The position numbers were made by a program, and so were the translations under genes. A DNA stretch of 64,000 nucleotides from Mangrovimonas aestuarii. GTDB taxonomy: Bacteria > Bacteroidota > Bacteroidia > Flavobacteriales > Flavobacteriaceae. Of this stretch, positions 18,331 through 26,799 are shown in pieces. The stretch covers positions 372,001 through 436,000 of the forward strand of contig NZ_JARACK010000001.1 of NCBI RefSeq assembly GCF_028767185.1, given 5' to 3'. Every line of letters begins with the position of its first letter. Positions within the stretch are counted from its first letter, which is position 1. The notes under the pieces are model-generated. The model worked only from the letters and a program-made list of their open reading frames with translations, did not search any database and was not told the DNA's origin.

Positions 18331-18418
18331 CAGAGAGGAAGGGATTCGAACCCTCGATACGCGGTTAGCGTATACACACTTTCCAGGCGTGCGCCTTCGA
18401 CCGCTCGGCCACCTCTCT
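18331..18418 (-). tRNA. tRNA-Ser (anticodon GGA)
   Basis: On the minus strand the 88-nt gene has acceptor stem AGAGAGG/CCTCTCT with discriminator G, D-arm TGGCCGAGCGG, anticodon loop CTGGAAA giving GGA, a long variable arm (GTGTGTATACGC region), and T-arm GGGTTCGAATCCC. CCA is not encoded. It lies about 70 bp upstream of the ExbB gene on the same strand. Confidence 0.95.
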
Positions 18419-18497
18419 GTATGTTAATTTTATCCTTTAATTACGGCGGGTCAAATAACGAAAAAAACTTTACACTGTAAAATTTTACAGGTTAATT

Positions 18498-19541
18498 TTA
18501 GGTCATTTCTCCCCGTAGTGAAGTTTGATAAATTGTCTTGAACGTTCTGTTGGAAATATTCTGGCCCAAGATATACATTAATTTACAAACTGCAGCTTCT
18601 GTAGTGATGTCCTTACCTGAAATAACGCCCATTTTGCGTAGTTGTTCACTTGTTTCATACTGTCCCATGATGACACTTCCTCCTGAACATTGAGTTACAT
18701 TAACGATATAAATACCTCTGGCTGTGGTTTTTTTAAGAAGTTCCAGAAACCACTCTGCTGTAGTTGTATTTCCAGCTCCATAAGTTTCCATAACAACACC
18801 TTTTAGTCCGAGAGTGTTAAAAATACTTTCTAACAATTCTTTTCTTATGCCTGGAAACAACTTAACTATAGCAACATTATTATCCAGCTTTTTATGAACC
18901 AAAAGCTTTTTCCGAGCATTTGGCTTGAACAACTTCTGAAATTCGACCTTTAAGTGTACGCCAGATTCCGCCAAAGCAGGGTAATTTAATGAAGCAAATG
19001 CCTCAAAATGTTCTGCATTAATTTTAGTTGTGCGGTTTCCTCGGTACAGTTTATACTCAAAGTACAAACAAACTTCTTTTATAACGGGTTTGTTATAGCG
19101 TTTTAAAGATGCTATTTGAATTGAAGTAATAAGATTCTCCTTAGCATCGGTTCGCAAATCCCCTATTGGCAATTGTGACCCAGTCAGAATAACCGGTTTT
19201 GCCAAGTTTTCCAGCATAAAACTTAAAGCTGATGCCGTATAGCTCATGGTATCACTACCGTGCAACACGACAAACCCATCAAACTCATTGTAATTGTCTT
19301 CAATTACCTCTGCAATTTGCACCCAATATTCCGGGCTCATGTTACTGGAATCAATTGGTTCATCAAAAGACATGGTCTCTACGTTACAATCCAATAACTT
19401 CAATTCTGGAATACGCTTAAGGAGATTGTTAAAATCGAAAGCTCTAAGCGAACCGGTTTCAAAGTCCTTAATCATACCAATGGTACCTCCTGTATATATA
19501 AGGAGTATTCTTGGTTTTGTTTCAGGCATTGGTGGTGTCAT
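18498..19541 (-). CDS. ansA: Type I (cytoplasmic) L-asparaginase
   Basis: 347 residues, no signal peptide. Hydrolyses L-asparagine to aspartate and ammonia. Both catalytic Thr regions are present: YTGGTIGM (Thr17, Thr20) and HGSDTMSYTASAL (Asp97, Thr98), with the conserved Lys in RTDAKEN. The sequence and cytoplasmic location fit AnsA rather than the periplasmic AnsB. Its ATG overlaps the tatD stop (ATGA), so the two are translationally coupled. The leftmost M is used; a second M four residues later (MPETKPRILLIYTGG) is also possible. Confidence 0.92.
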   Translation of the reverse strand: MTPPMPETKPRILLIYTGGTIGMIKDFETGSLRAFDFNNLLKRIPELKLLDCNVETMSFDEPIDSSNMSPEYWVQIAEVIEDNYNEFDGFVVLHGSDTMSYTASALSFMLENLAKPVILTGSQLPIGDLRTDAKENLITSIQIASLKRYNKPVIKEVCLYFEYKLYRGNRTTKINAEHFEAFASLNYPALAESGVHLKVEFQKLFKPNARKKLLVHKKLDNNVAIVKLFPGIRKELLESIFNTLGLKGVVMETYGAGNTTTAEWFLELLKKTTARGIYIVNVTQCSGGSVIMGQYETSEQLRKMGVISGKDITTEAAVCKLMYILGQNISNRTFKTIYQTSLRGEMT

Positions 19542-20305
19542 ATTCCAAAAACGTCTTTTGAATTTTGAGTTGTAATAGCGGCAATCTCTTGTACCGATTT
19601 ACCATAAATAAAGGCTAACTTCTCTAGTACATTAATTATATAAGCACTTTCATTTCGCTTTCCTCGATATGGAGTTGGCGCAAGGTAAGGGGAATCGGTT
19701 TCCAAAACAATATGAGATAGCTCTATTTGTTCTAAAAATTTGTCAATTTTACCATTTTTAAAGGTAGCCACTCCACCTATTCCCAATTTCATATTTAGAT
19801 TGATAGCCTGATGAGCTTGCTCCAATGTACCTGTGAAGCAATGAAAAATCCCATAAAGATTATCTGATTTTTCCTCTTCCAAAATCTCAAAAATTTCATC
19901 AAACGATTCTCGGCAATGAATCACTATTGGCAAACTATGCTTCTTTGCCAAGTTTATTTGATATCGAAAAGCTTCCTGTTGGATTCCCAAAGTAGATTTA
20001 TCCCAATACAGATCAATCCCAATTTCCCCTACGGCGTAAAAAGATCTTGAAGCCAGCATCTCTTCAACATGTGACAACTCCTCTTTATAGTTTTCTTTTA
20101 CATGCGTTGGGTGTAACCCCATCATCAAAAACATTTGATCTGGATAGCTCTTTTCTAAATCCAACATTGACTGTGTGTAAGTAGAGTCGATAGCAGGGAT
20201 AAAAAAACGTTTCACACCAAGCTCGTTGGCTCTTTTAATCATAGCGTCACGGTCTTCTTCAAAAGCTTCACTATATAAATGAGTGTGGGTATCGGTAATA
20301 ATCAT
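19538..20305 (-). CDS. tatD: TatD family metal-dependent DNase
   Basis: 255 residues, TIM barrel. The metal-binding HxH is at His7/His9 (DTHTHLYSE), with Glu in AVGEIGID (about 90), His in IHCRE (about 128), His in GIFHCF, and Asp in LETDSPYLAP (about 203). TatD proteins are 3'-5' exonucleases and deoxyribonucleases in DNA repair and degradation. First gene of a two-gene operon with ansA. Its -7 box ends only 4 nt before the ATG, so the mRNA probably has almost no leader. Confidence 0.93.
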   Translation of the reverse strand: MIITDTHTHLYSEAFEEDRDAMIKRANELGVKRFFIPAIDSTYTQSMLDLEKSYPDQMFLMMGLHPTHVKENYKEELSHVEEMLASRSFYAVGEIGIDLYWDKSTLGIQQEAFRYQINLAKKHSLPIVIHCRESFDEIFEILEEEKSDNLYGIFHCFTGTLEQAHQAINLNMKLGIGGVATFKNGKIDKFLEQIELSHIVLETDSPYLAPTPYRGKRNESAYIINVLEKLAFIYGKSVQEIAAITTQNSKDVFGI

Positions 20306-20309
20306 AGCG

Positions 20310-20317
20310 CAAAAATA
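20310..20317 (-). promoter_or_regulatory. -7 box for tatD-ansA (near-leaderless)
   Basis: Minus strand TATTTTTG, ending 4 nt before the tatD ATG at 20305. It is back to back with the plus-strand box at 20334. Confidence 0.6.
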
Positions 20318-20333
20318 ATTGATTTTACATGAT

Positions 20334-20341
20334 TATATTTG
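20334..20341 (+). promoter_or_regulatory. -7 box for the aspartic protease gene
   Basis: TATATTTG is a perfect match to TAnnTTTG and lies 19 nt before the ATG at 20361. Confidence 0.65.
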
Positions 20342-20360
20342 CACAACCATAATTAATTGA

Positions 20361-20813
20361 ATGCAAGCACTACAAGAATTCCTTTTAGAAAAAGGATATA
20401 CCAAAATAAAACTACGATTAAGTAAGACCAACCACTTTGAGATAAAAGCATCTATAAATGGTGTTAAGGGGTTGTTTATTCTCGATACGGGCGCATCGAG
20501 CTCCTGCGTAGGACTCGACACAGTTGATCTTTTCAAACTGAAAGTAAAAGATTCCCACATAAAAGCTGCTGGTGCTGGCGCTATTGATATGGACACCCAA
20601 ATTTCCAAGAAGAACAAAGTGCGTATAGGAAAGTGGAAAAAAGACAATGTTGCCCTCATTCTTTTTAACCTTATCCATGTGAATACAGCCCTTACCAATC
20701 ATGATTCAAAGCCTGTTGATGGAATAATTGGGGCCGATATCCTAAAAAAAGGTAAAGCCGTAATAGATTACGAGAAACGATACCTTTACTTGAAACTACC
20801 CGAGAATAAATAA
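20361..20813 (+). CDS. Retropepsin-like (clan AA) aspartic protease
   Basis: 150 residues. The active-site motif LDTGASSS (Asp42-Thr43-Gly44) lies in a pepsin-like beta fold, and the second hydrophobic turn is DGIIGADILKKGKAVIDY near 121-138. One such domain is present, so the active form must be a dimer, as in retropepsins. No signal peptide, so probably cytosolic. It starts 18 bp upstream of the response regulator and is on the same strand, but the latter has its own -7-like box. The substrate is unknown. Confidence 0.85.
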   Translation: MQALQEFLLEKGYTKIKLRLSKTNHFEIKASINGVKGLFILDTGASSSCVGLDTVDLFKLKVKDSHIKAAGAGAIDMDTQISKKNKVRIGKWKKDNVALILFNLIHVNTALTNHDSKPVDGIIGADILKKGKAVIDYEKRYLYLKLPENK

Positions 20814-20831
20814 TTTTCTTACTTTTAAGTC

Positions 20832-21458
20832 ATGGGTGCATCTATAGTTATCGCGGACGACCATCCTTTAATGCTTCGAGGGATGATGGATTTTCTAACA
20901 TCTAAGGGATATAACATTATTGGCAGTGCCGAAGACGGCAAAACAGCCTATAACCTAATTGTAAAATTAAAACCAGATATTGCTCTTCTTGATATAAGGA
21001 TGCCTTTTAGAACTGGTTTAGAGGTTGCTGAAGAATGTCAGAAAAACAAATTAAGTACAAAAATAATACTTATAACATTTGATAAAGAAGACAATCTTTA
21101 TGATAAGGCTCTAGAGGTTGGTGTTTTTGGCTATATCCTAAAAGATTTTGCGGTTGAAGAAATTGAATCGTGTATTACTAGCGCCCTAAACAACAAACCT
21201 TACTTTAGTGAGGAGATTGCAGAATATTTAAATCACAATAACCGTTCATTAAAGGAACTCGAAGTTTTGACAAAAACTGAAAAGAAGGTTGTATCCCTTA
21301 TATCTGAAAACCTGAATAGTCAACAAATAGCCGATCAATTACTCATATCGAAACGCACAGTTGAAAAGCATAGAAGTAATATTGTTAACAAACTTAATTT
21401 AGAAAAATCAACAAGCGCTTTAAGTGTTTGGGCAAAAGTGAACAAAGAACATTTATAA
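20832..21458 (+). CDS. Orphan NarL/LuxR-type response regulator
   Basis: 208 residues. Receiver domain (4-120) with Asp9/Asp10, phospho-acceptor Asp54 (ALLDIRMP), Thr82 and Lys104, all the residues needed for phosphorylation. The GerE/LuxR-type DNA-binding domain (about 143-205) has TKTEKKVVSLISENLNSQQIADQL and the recognition helix SKRTVEKHRSNI. No histidine kinase gene is in the window. TACTTTTA (20820-20827) ends 4 nt before the ATG, a -7-like box giving a very short leader. The gene is followed directly by two RNA units each preceded by an identical palindrome, which makes it the obvious candidate to bind them; that link is inference. Confidence 0.92.
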   Translation: MGASIVIADDHPLMLRGMMDFLTSKGYNIIGSAEDGKTAYNLIVKLKPDIALLDIRMPFRTGLEVAEECQKNKLSTKIILITFDKEDNLYDKALEVGVFGYILKDFAVEEIESCITSALNNKPYFSEEIAEYLNHNNRSLKELEVLTKTEKKVVSLISENLNSQQIADQLLISKRTVEKHRSNIVNKLNLEKSTSALSVWAKVNKEHL

Positions 21459-21478
21459 AATACGTATAAACACGTATT
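21459..21478. promoter_or_regulatory. Palindrome, copy 1 (candidate response-regulator site)
   Basis: AATACGT (21459-21465) and ACGTATT (21472-21478) form a perfect inverted repeat with a 6-nt spacer; outer A/T bases extend it. It ends 21 nt before the -7-like box at 21500. The 20-bp core is identical to copy 2 at 21741. Confidence 0.7.
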
Positions 21479-21499
21479 TTTTTTATTGTTTGTTTTACA

Positions 21500-21575
21500 T
21501 ACCTTTACAATGCTATTAATCGGTTCTTAGGGAGAATTGTTAAAGGCTCTGGGTTACTTTAATCCAGAGCCTTTA
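21500..21575 (+). ncRNA. Candidate RNA unit 1 (UAGGG-loop hairpin plus strong stem)
   Basis: A -7-like box TACCTTTA (21500-21507) is followed by GCTATTAAT, then a 7-bp hairpin (21521-21527 with 21533-21539) with loop TAGGG. A second, perfect 12-bp hairpin follows (21541-21552 with 21564-21575, core GGCTCTGG). The transcript start is likely near 21512. The T run after the second stem is displaced (21589-21594), so termination is not certain. There is no ATG-started frame of any size. It closely matches unit 2 through the first hairpin. Confidence 0.6.
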
Positions 21576-21740
21576 TGACTTAAAAGACCTTTTTGTATTT
21601 CCTTCAAAAATCATTCTTCTTATTCACCCTTGCAGGATTTCACCTTTTATAGTTCATTAACATAATAATTTTAATTCTATCAATTTTCAGTTATCTACAT
21701 ATTGCTCTATAAATAACATCTAACATCAAGATTGAGTAAA

Positions 21741-21760
21741 AATACGTATAAACACGTATT
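21741..21760. promoter_or_regulatory. Palindrome, copy 2 (candidate response-regulator site)
   Basis: The same 20-bp core as copy 1, exactly 282 bp downstream, with the same 21-nt gap to the -7-like box at 21782. Confidence 0.7.
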
Positions 21761-21781
21761 TTTTTTTAGCAACAAACAGCA

Positions 21782-21856
21782 TACCTTTACAAAGCTATTA
21801 ATTAGTTCTTAGGGAGAATTATTTAGATTACTCTGCGTCGAGAGGCGCAGAGTTTT
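21782..21856 (+). ncRNA. Candidate RNA unit 2, paralogue of unit 1 (or leader of the small peptide gene)
   Basis: TACCTTTA (21782-21789), GCTATTAAT, a 7-bp hairpin (21803-21809 with 21815-21821) with loop TAGGG, then an 8-bp hairpin (21830-21837 with 21846-21853, ACTCTGCG) followed by TTTTC. The first hairpin differs from unit 1 at two stem positions with pairing kept. The second stem is different in sequence from that of unit 1. It could end a short RNA, or act as an attenuator before the 34-codon gene at 21898. Confidence 0.6.
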
Positions 21857-21897
21857 CATTTCTAAAAGCAGACTTAGTAGAAATTAAAATTATAGCT

Positions 21898-22002
21898 ATG
21901 AAAGAACAAACAAATCCTCACAGTAAGACATTATTAATAGGGCTGTTAGTTGTAATAATAGCTGTAATTGCAATAAATATAGCCGTCAATTTCGGAACTT
22001 AA
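21898..22002 (+). CDS. 34-residue single-helix membrane peptide
   Basis: ATG at 21898 to TAA at 22002. A polar N-terminus (MKEQTNPHSK) is followed by one strong hydrophobic helix (about 11-30, LLIGLLVVIIAVIAINIAV) and a short polar end. It lies 45 bp downstream of the second RNA unit, on the same strand, and is too short for most gene finders. The clean helix and its position downstream of a regulated promoter make it credible, but it has no recognisable homologue to me. Codon statistics are too few to judge. Confidence 0.5.
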   Translation: MKEQTNPHSKTLLIGLLVVIIAVIAINIAVNFGT

Positions 22003-22072
22003 TCCATTTAATACACCCTGATTTTAACCTACCTACCAGTTTTTCTTATTTTATTATTAGTTAGTTAGTACT
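22003..22072. other. Remaining non-coding sequence of the 21.46-22.13 kb gap
   Basis: The AT-rich bases between the peptide gene and the terminator show nothing I can name. Likewise 21576-21740, between the two RNA units, shows no frame, hairpin or promoter box that I can support. Confidence 0.5.
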
Positions 22073-22106
22073 AAAAAAGCGCATCCCCAATGAGATGCGC
22101 TTTTTT
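22073..22106. terminator. Bidirectional terminator before sucB
   Basis: A 13-bp stem, AAAAAAGCGCATC (22073-22085) with its complement (22094-22106), has an 8-nt loop. A and T tracts on the two sides let it work on both strands. Confidence 0.9.
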
Positions 22107-22129
22107 ATTTTACTTATATTGAGCGTTTT

Positions 22130-23353
22130 TTATAACTCTAAGGCTTTCTTGATATCATTATCCATTAAAAGTTCTGCTGGGTTTTCCAATGCTTCCTTAA
22201 CAGCTACAAGGAATCCAACGCTTTCTCTTCCGTCAATGATTCGGTGATCGTAAGATAACGCCACATACATAATAGGACGAATCTCCACTTTACCATTAAT
22301 GGCTACAGGACGCTCAACAATATTGTGCATTCCCAAAATACCACTTTGAGGAGGGTTAATAATAGGTGTAGACAACATACTGCCAAATACACCTCCATTA
22401 GAAATAGTAAAGGTACCTCCAGTCATTTCGTCTACAGTAATCTGTCCATCACGAGCACGTAAAGCCAAACGCTTAACTTCAGCCTCAACCCCTCTAAAGG
22501 TTAAATTTTCAGCATTTCTGATAACAGGAACCATAAGTCCTTTTGGCCCTGAAACCGCAATGCTGATATCACAGAAATCATAGCTAATCATTTCTTTACC
22601 ATCAATCATTGAGTTAACAGCCGGATAAAGCTTTAATGCTCTTACCACTGCCAATGTAAAGAAACTCATAAATCCAAGACCAACACCATGCTTAGCTTTA
22701 AATGCGTCTTTATATTCATTTCTCAATTCGAAAATTGGAGACATATCAACTTCGTTGAAAGTAGTCAACATAGCAGTTTCGTTCTTTGCAGAAACCAATC
22801 GCTCTGCCACTTTTCTACGTAACATAGACAATTTAGAACGAGATTCCCCACGACTACCACCAGTAGGAGTTCCCATAGATGGTACTGCCTTTACAGCATC
22901 ATCTTTAGTAACACGACCATCTTTACCTGTTCCTTTCACTTCTGTAGCGGCAATTCCTTTTTCTGCCAAAATCTTTTTGGCAGCAGGACTTGCAGAACCT
23001 GTAGCATAAGTATCAGCTTTAGCACTCTCTGTTGCAGGAGACGCCTCTACTTTAGCAGGTGCTTCCTCAACTTTAGGCGCTTCTGCTTTTGCTGGAGCAT
23101 CACCTTCTGGTTTAGCAGCGCTAGTATCGATTAAACATACAATTTCGCCTACCGCTACAGCATCACCCTCTTCCGCTTTCAAGGTAATTGTTCCACTAGC
23201 TTCCGCCGGAAGCTCAAGAGTAGCCTTATCACTGTCAACCTCAGCAATGGCTTGATCTTTTTCTACATAGTCACCATCTTGAACCAACCATTCGGCTATT
23301 TCAACTTCAGTGATGGATTCTCCTGGTGAAGGAACTTTCATTTCTAAAATCAT
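22130..23353 (-). CDS. sucB: Dihydrolipoyllysine-residue succinyltransferase (E2 of 2-oxoglutarate dehydrogenase)
   Basis: 407 residues. Transfers the succinyl group from E1 to CoA through a lipoyl arm, in the TCA cycle. Lipoyl domain 2-77 with lipoyl-Lys43 ([14 protein letters not shown]), an Ala/Pro/Glu-rich linker, the peripheral subunit-binding domain (about 118-155, [14 protein letters not shown]), then the catalytic domain with [10 protein letters not shown] (His370, Asp374) near the end. It starts 27 bp after the sucA stop, so sucA-sucB are one operon. Full length and intact. Confidence 0.96.
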   Translation of the reverse strand: MILEMKVPSPGESITEVEIAEWLVQDGDYVEKDQAIAEVDSDKATLELPAEASGTITLKAEEGDAVAVGEIVCLIDTSAAKPEGDAPAKAEAPKVEEAPAKVEASPATESAKADTYATGSASPAAKKILAEKGIAATEVKGTGKDGRVTKDDAVKAVPSMGTPTGGSRGESRSKLSMLRRKVAERLVSAKNETAMLTTFNEVDMSPIFELRNEYKDAFKAKHGVGLGFMSFFTLAVVRALKLYPAVNSMIDGKEMISYDFCDISIAVSGPKGLMVPVIRNAENLTFRGVEAEVKRLALRARDGQITVDEMTGGTFTISNGGVFGSMLSTPIINPPQSGILGMHNIVERPVAINGKVEIRPIMYVALSYDHRIIDGRESVGFLVAVKEALENPAELLMDNDIKKALEL

Positions 23354-23380
23354 CGTATTCTATATTTTAGTTTTATTCTT

Positions 23381-26140
23381 TTATCGTTGATTATTTTTTG
23401 TTTTATCGAAAACGAAGTCAATAACTTCTTGATGTCTGTTCTTAGAACGTACAGAGCTTCCTGCCGCTGGTGCACCATATGGACGACGCGATGCTACTCT
23501 AAACGTTTTAGCTTCATCAAGATGCATTAACATATGGCTGTAAGCCCCCATGTTTCTTGGCTCTTCCTGTGCCCAAACCACATCATCGGCTTGGCTGTAT
23601 TTTGCCATTACTTCTCTAATTTGATCCGCAGGCAATGGGAACAATTGCTCCACACGCACTAAAGCTACATCCTCGCGACCTAATGATTCTTTTGTCTCTA
23701 ACAAGTCGTAGTAGAACTTACCGGTAACGAATACCAAAGTTTTCACTTTAGACGCAACAGCTTCAGCGTCATCTATAAGCATTTGGAAACTTCCGTTTGC
23801 AAATTCATCAACACTTGAGATTACTCTAGGGTGACGCAACAAACTCTTAGGGGTAAATACGATTAATGGCTTTCTGTAACCCGCTTTCATTTGTCTTCTT
23901 AACAAATGATATATGTTTGCAGGCGTAGTACAATCGGCAACAAACATATTGTCTTTAGCACAAAGCTGTAAGTAACGCTCCATTCTTGCTGAAGAGTGCT
24001 CTGCTCCTTGACCTTCATAACCGTGAGGCAACAACATAACCAAACCATTTTGAAGTTTCCATTTATCCTCTGCGGAAGAAATGTACTGATCCAACATAAT
24101 CTGTGCACCGTTACTGAAATCACCAAACTGCGCTTCCCAAATAGTTAAAGCTTTAGGACTTGCCATAGCATAACCATAATCGAAACCTACAACACCATAC
24201 TCAGATAAAAGTGAGTTGTAGATATAGAAATTACCTTGGTTATCGCTTACATTGTCCAATAAGATTACTTCTTCCTCACTATCTTCTACCTTAACAACGG
24301 CATGACGGTGAGAGAATGTACCACGCTCAACATCCTGACCTGAAATCCTAACATCGTAACCTTCTTCAAGCAATGTTCCGTAAGCTAAGTGCTCGGCCAT
24401 AGCCCAGTCTAACTTATTTTCTTCGAACATGGTCTTTCTAGAAGTAACCAAACGCTCTATTTTACGGATGAACTTTTTATCTTTAGGTAAAGTTGAAACA
24501 ACATCGGCAATACGTTCAAGTTTATCTTTAGGATAAGTAGTGTCTATCGCCTGCATCATACCTTCTTCTGCAACGCTGTTAAAGTTTAACCACTCATCCT
24601 GCATAAACGGAGTAATTACCGTTTTAGTTTCTTTTCTTGAATCCTCTAACTCTTCTTCTAAAGTAGCCTTATATGCATTTTCTAAGTCTGACACAAAACC
24701 GTTATTAATAACACCTTGAGACATTAACTTTTCTGCATAAATATCTTTTGGATTCCTATGTTTTGAAATTGCTTTATAAAGTTTTGGCTGAGTAAAACGA
24801 GGCTCGTCTCCTTCGTTGTGACCATACTTTCTATACCCTAATAAATCGATGAATACGTCACGCTTAAATTGCATTCTAAAATCCAATGCAAATAGCATAG
24901 CGTGAACAACAGCTTCAGCATCATCAGCATTTACGTGAAGTACTGGTGACAAGGTTACTTTACCAATATCTGTACAGTACGTACTTGAACGTGCATCTAA
25001 GTAGTTAGTTGTAAATCCAATTTGGTTGTTTACAACAATATGAATGGTTCCGTTGGTTTTGTAACCATCCAACTTAGCCATTTGCACCACCTCGTAAACC
25101 AATCCCTGCCCAGCAATAGCAGCATCACCATGCACGACTATCGGAAGCACTTGAGATGGGTTTTCAACATATTTTTTGTCCTGTTTTGCTCTTGCAATAC
25201 CTTCTACTACCGCCCCTACAGTTTCAAGATGCGATGGGTTTGGAGCAATATTCAGGTTAATTTTATTTCCTGAGTTTGTATGACGATCACTAGTCCACCC
25301 TAAGTGGTACTTAACATCACCATCAAACACCTCTTCGTCGTAATCCTTACCGTCGAACTCGCTAAAAATAGCTTTAGCCGACTTTCCAAAGATATTTGTC
25401 AAGGTATTTAAACGCCCACGGTGAGCCATACCCATTACAAATTCCTTAACGCCGTACTCTGATGCTTTTTCAATAACCGCATCCAAAGCAGGAATTAAAG
25501 ATTCTCCACCTTCTAATGAAAATCGCTTCTGCCCTACATACTTTGTGTGAAGGAAGTTTTCAAAAGAAACTGCTTCACTAAGCTTTTTAAGGATATGCTT
25601 TTTCTGATCTGGAGAAAACTGAGGTTGGTTATCATTAACATTCAACCTTTTCTGAATCCACTCTATTTCTTGCGGATCCCTAATATACATATATTCAACA
25701 CCTATGGCGTCACAATAAATACTTTCCAAGTGCCTAATAATTTCTCTCAATGTCATAGGCTTTAAGCCTAGTACACTACCTGCTTCAAAAACAGTATCAA
25801 GATCAGCTTCTGTTAAACCGAAGTTTTCTACAGCCAAGGTTGGCGCATACTTTCTACGTTCACGAACTGGGTTTGTTTTTGTGAACAGATGACCGCGGGT
25901 TCTGTACGCATCGATTAACTTAACAACTTGAAATTCTTTGGTTAGACTTTCCGACACATGCTCGCAAGATAAATCACCAATGGCTTCACCATCTATTCCG
26001 TAGCTTTCACTACCGAAATCATAACCTTGAAAAAAGGCTCTCCAACTTGGTTCAATAGAATCGGGATTTTGCAAATATTGGTCGTACAACTCAGCAAAGT
26101 ACGCTGTATGGGCTGCGTTTAAAAAGGAATATTTATCCAT
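23381..26140 (-). CDS. sucA: 2-oxoglutarate dehydrogenase E1 component
   Basis: 919 residues. Thiamine-diphosphate-dependent decarboxylation of 2-oxoglutarate, the first step of the TCA-cycle complex. The N-terminal segment DKYSFLNAAHTAYFAELYDQYLQNP is the E1o-specific region that binds E2/E3. The AHRGRLN, HGDAAIAGQG and NNQIGFTTN blocks form the ThDP and substrate sites, and the C-terminal domain has EEPRNMGAYSHM. I start at the ATG at 26140 (MDKYSFL). The frame extends 14 codons upstream only to a TTG that is part of the -7 box at 26180-26187. Confidence 0.96.
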   Translation of the reverse strand: MDKYSFLNAAHTAYFAELYDQYLQNPDSIEPSWRAFFQGYDFGSESYGIDGEAIGDLSCEHVSESLTKEFQVVKLIDAYRTRGHLFTKTNPVRERRKYAPTLAVENFGLTEADLDTVFEAGSVLGLKPMTLREIIRHLESIYCDAIGVEYMYIRDPQEIEWIQKRLNVNDNQPQFSPDQKKHILKKLSEAVSFENFLHTKYVGQKRFSLEGGESLIPALDAVIEKASEYGVKEFVMGMAHRGRLNTLTNIFGKSAKAIFSEFDGKDYDEEVFDGDVKYHLGWTSDRHTNSGNKINLNIAPNPSHLETVGAVVEGIARAKQDKKYVENPSQVLPIVVHGDAAIAGQGLVYEVVQMAKLDGYKTNGTIHIVVNNQIGFTTNYLDARSSTYCTDIGKVTLSPVLHVNADDAEAVVHAMLFALDFRMQFKRDVFIDLLGYRKYGHNEGDEPRFTQPKLYKAISKHRNPKDIYAEKLMSQGVINNGFVSDLENAYKATLEEELEDSRKETKTVITPFMQDEWLNFNSVAEEGMMQAIDTTYPKDKLERIADVVSTLPKDKKFIRKIERLVTSRKTMFEENKLDWAMAEHLAYGTLLEEGYDVRISGQDVERGTFSHRHAVVKVEDSEEEVILLDNVSDNQGNFYIYNSLLSEYGVVGFDYGYAMASPKALTIWEAQFGDFSNGAQIMLDQYISSAEDKWKLQNGLVMLLPHGYEGQGAEHSSARMERYLQLCAKDNMFVADCTTPANIYHLLRRQMKAGYRKPLIVFTPKSLLRHPRVISSVDEFANGSFQMLIDDAEAVASKVKTLVFVTGKFYYDLLETKESLGREDVALVRVEQLFPLPADQIREVMAKYSQADDVVWAQEEPRNMGAYSHMLMHLDEAKTFRVASRRPYGAPAAGSSVRSKNRHQEVIDFVFDKTKNNQR

Positions 26141-26179
26141 TATTTTCTTTGAGACATTCTCGCTTTGACAAAATTTTTT

Positions 26180-26187
26180 CAAAAATA
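26180..26187 (-). promoter_or_regulatory. -7 box for sucA-sucB
   Basis: TATTTTTG on the minus strand, 39 nt before the sucA ATG. Its TTG is in frame with sucA and can be mistaken for the start codon. Confidence 0.6.
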
Positions 26188-26256
26188 CAACTTTTACGAA
26201 AAATAGGTATGCTTTTATTATATTTATAACATTCTTGTTTCACAATTTCTTAGATT

Positions 26257-26799
26257 ATGAAAAAGCCCAACCATTATCAATCAAAAAAGCACTGTACTCT
26301 AATCCTTTTATATTCATTTTTCATACTCTTAACCACATTCTGTTTTGGTCAAAATGACAAGTCTGATTTCTGGGAAAATGTTAGGTTTGGAGGAGGTTTA
26401 GGTTTGAGTTTCGGAGACGGTTTTTTCAGCGGAACATTAGCCCCTAGTGCCATTTACCAGATTAATGACCAATTTGCTGCTGGAGTCGGCCTTAGCGGAA
26501 CCTACAACAAGCAAAAGAATTATTACGAATCTTATGTTTTGGGAGGAAGTTTAATAGGGCTTTACAATCCAATACCTCAGCTACAAATATCTGCTGAACT
26601 TCAGGAATTACATGTAAATCGTGATTACGACAGCCGGACTATATTTACCGATGAAACCTATTGGTACCCTGCGCTTTTTTTAGGAGTAGGATACCGAACA
26701 AATAATGTTACTTTTGGAGTAATGTTCGATGTGCTTTACGATGAAGACAAAAGTATTTACGCCGAGCCATGGGCGCCGTTTGTTAGAGTATATTTTTAG
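26257..26799 (+). CDS. Small exported beta-barrel-like protein beside sucA
   Basis: 180 residues. A signal-like segment (about 12-31, ending CFGQ) and then beta-rich sequence with Gly/aromatic alternation (GGGLGLSFGDGFFSG) and a terminal PFVRVYF, which resembles the last strand of an outer-membrane barrel. I recall homologues sometimes labelled 'alpha-ketoglutarate decarboxylase' because they sit next to sucA; no enzyme motif is visible, so I do not adopt that name. It is divergent from sucA and convergent with the next gene, overlapping it by 4 bp. Confidence 0.6.
   Translation: MKKPNHYQSKKHCTLILLYSFFILLTTFCFGQNDKSDFWENVRFGGGLGLSFGDGFFSGTLAPSAIYQINDQFAAGVGLSGTYNKQKNYYESYVLGGSLIGLYNPIPQLQISAELQELHVNRDYDSRTIFTDETYWYPALFLGVGYRTNNVTFGVMFDVLYDEDKSIYAEPWAPFVRVYF

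Noticed and set aside
18144-18377. Frame running antisense and through the tRNA-Ser and ExbB start
   Set aside because: It contains the tRNA gene and the ExbB N-terminus in another frame; a shadow.
19294-19575. Frame of 93 codons antisense to ansA
   Set aside because: It lies inside the strongly conserved asparaginase gene on the other strand and has no recognisable features.
21533-21577. Short reading frame TTG TTA AAG ... TGA after AGGGAGA in RNA unit 1, with an apparent Shine-Dalgarno
   Set aside because: It has a TTG start and only about 13 codons, is not present in unit 2 (which reads a stop after two codons), and the AGGG is explained by the conserved hairpin loop.
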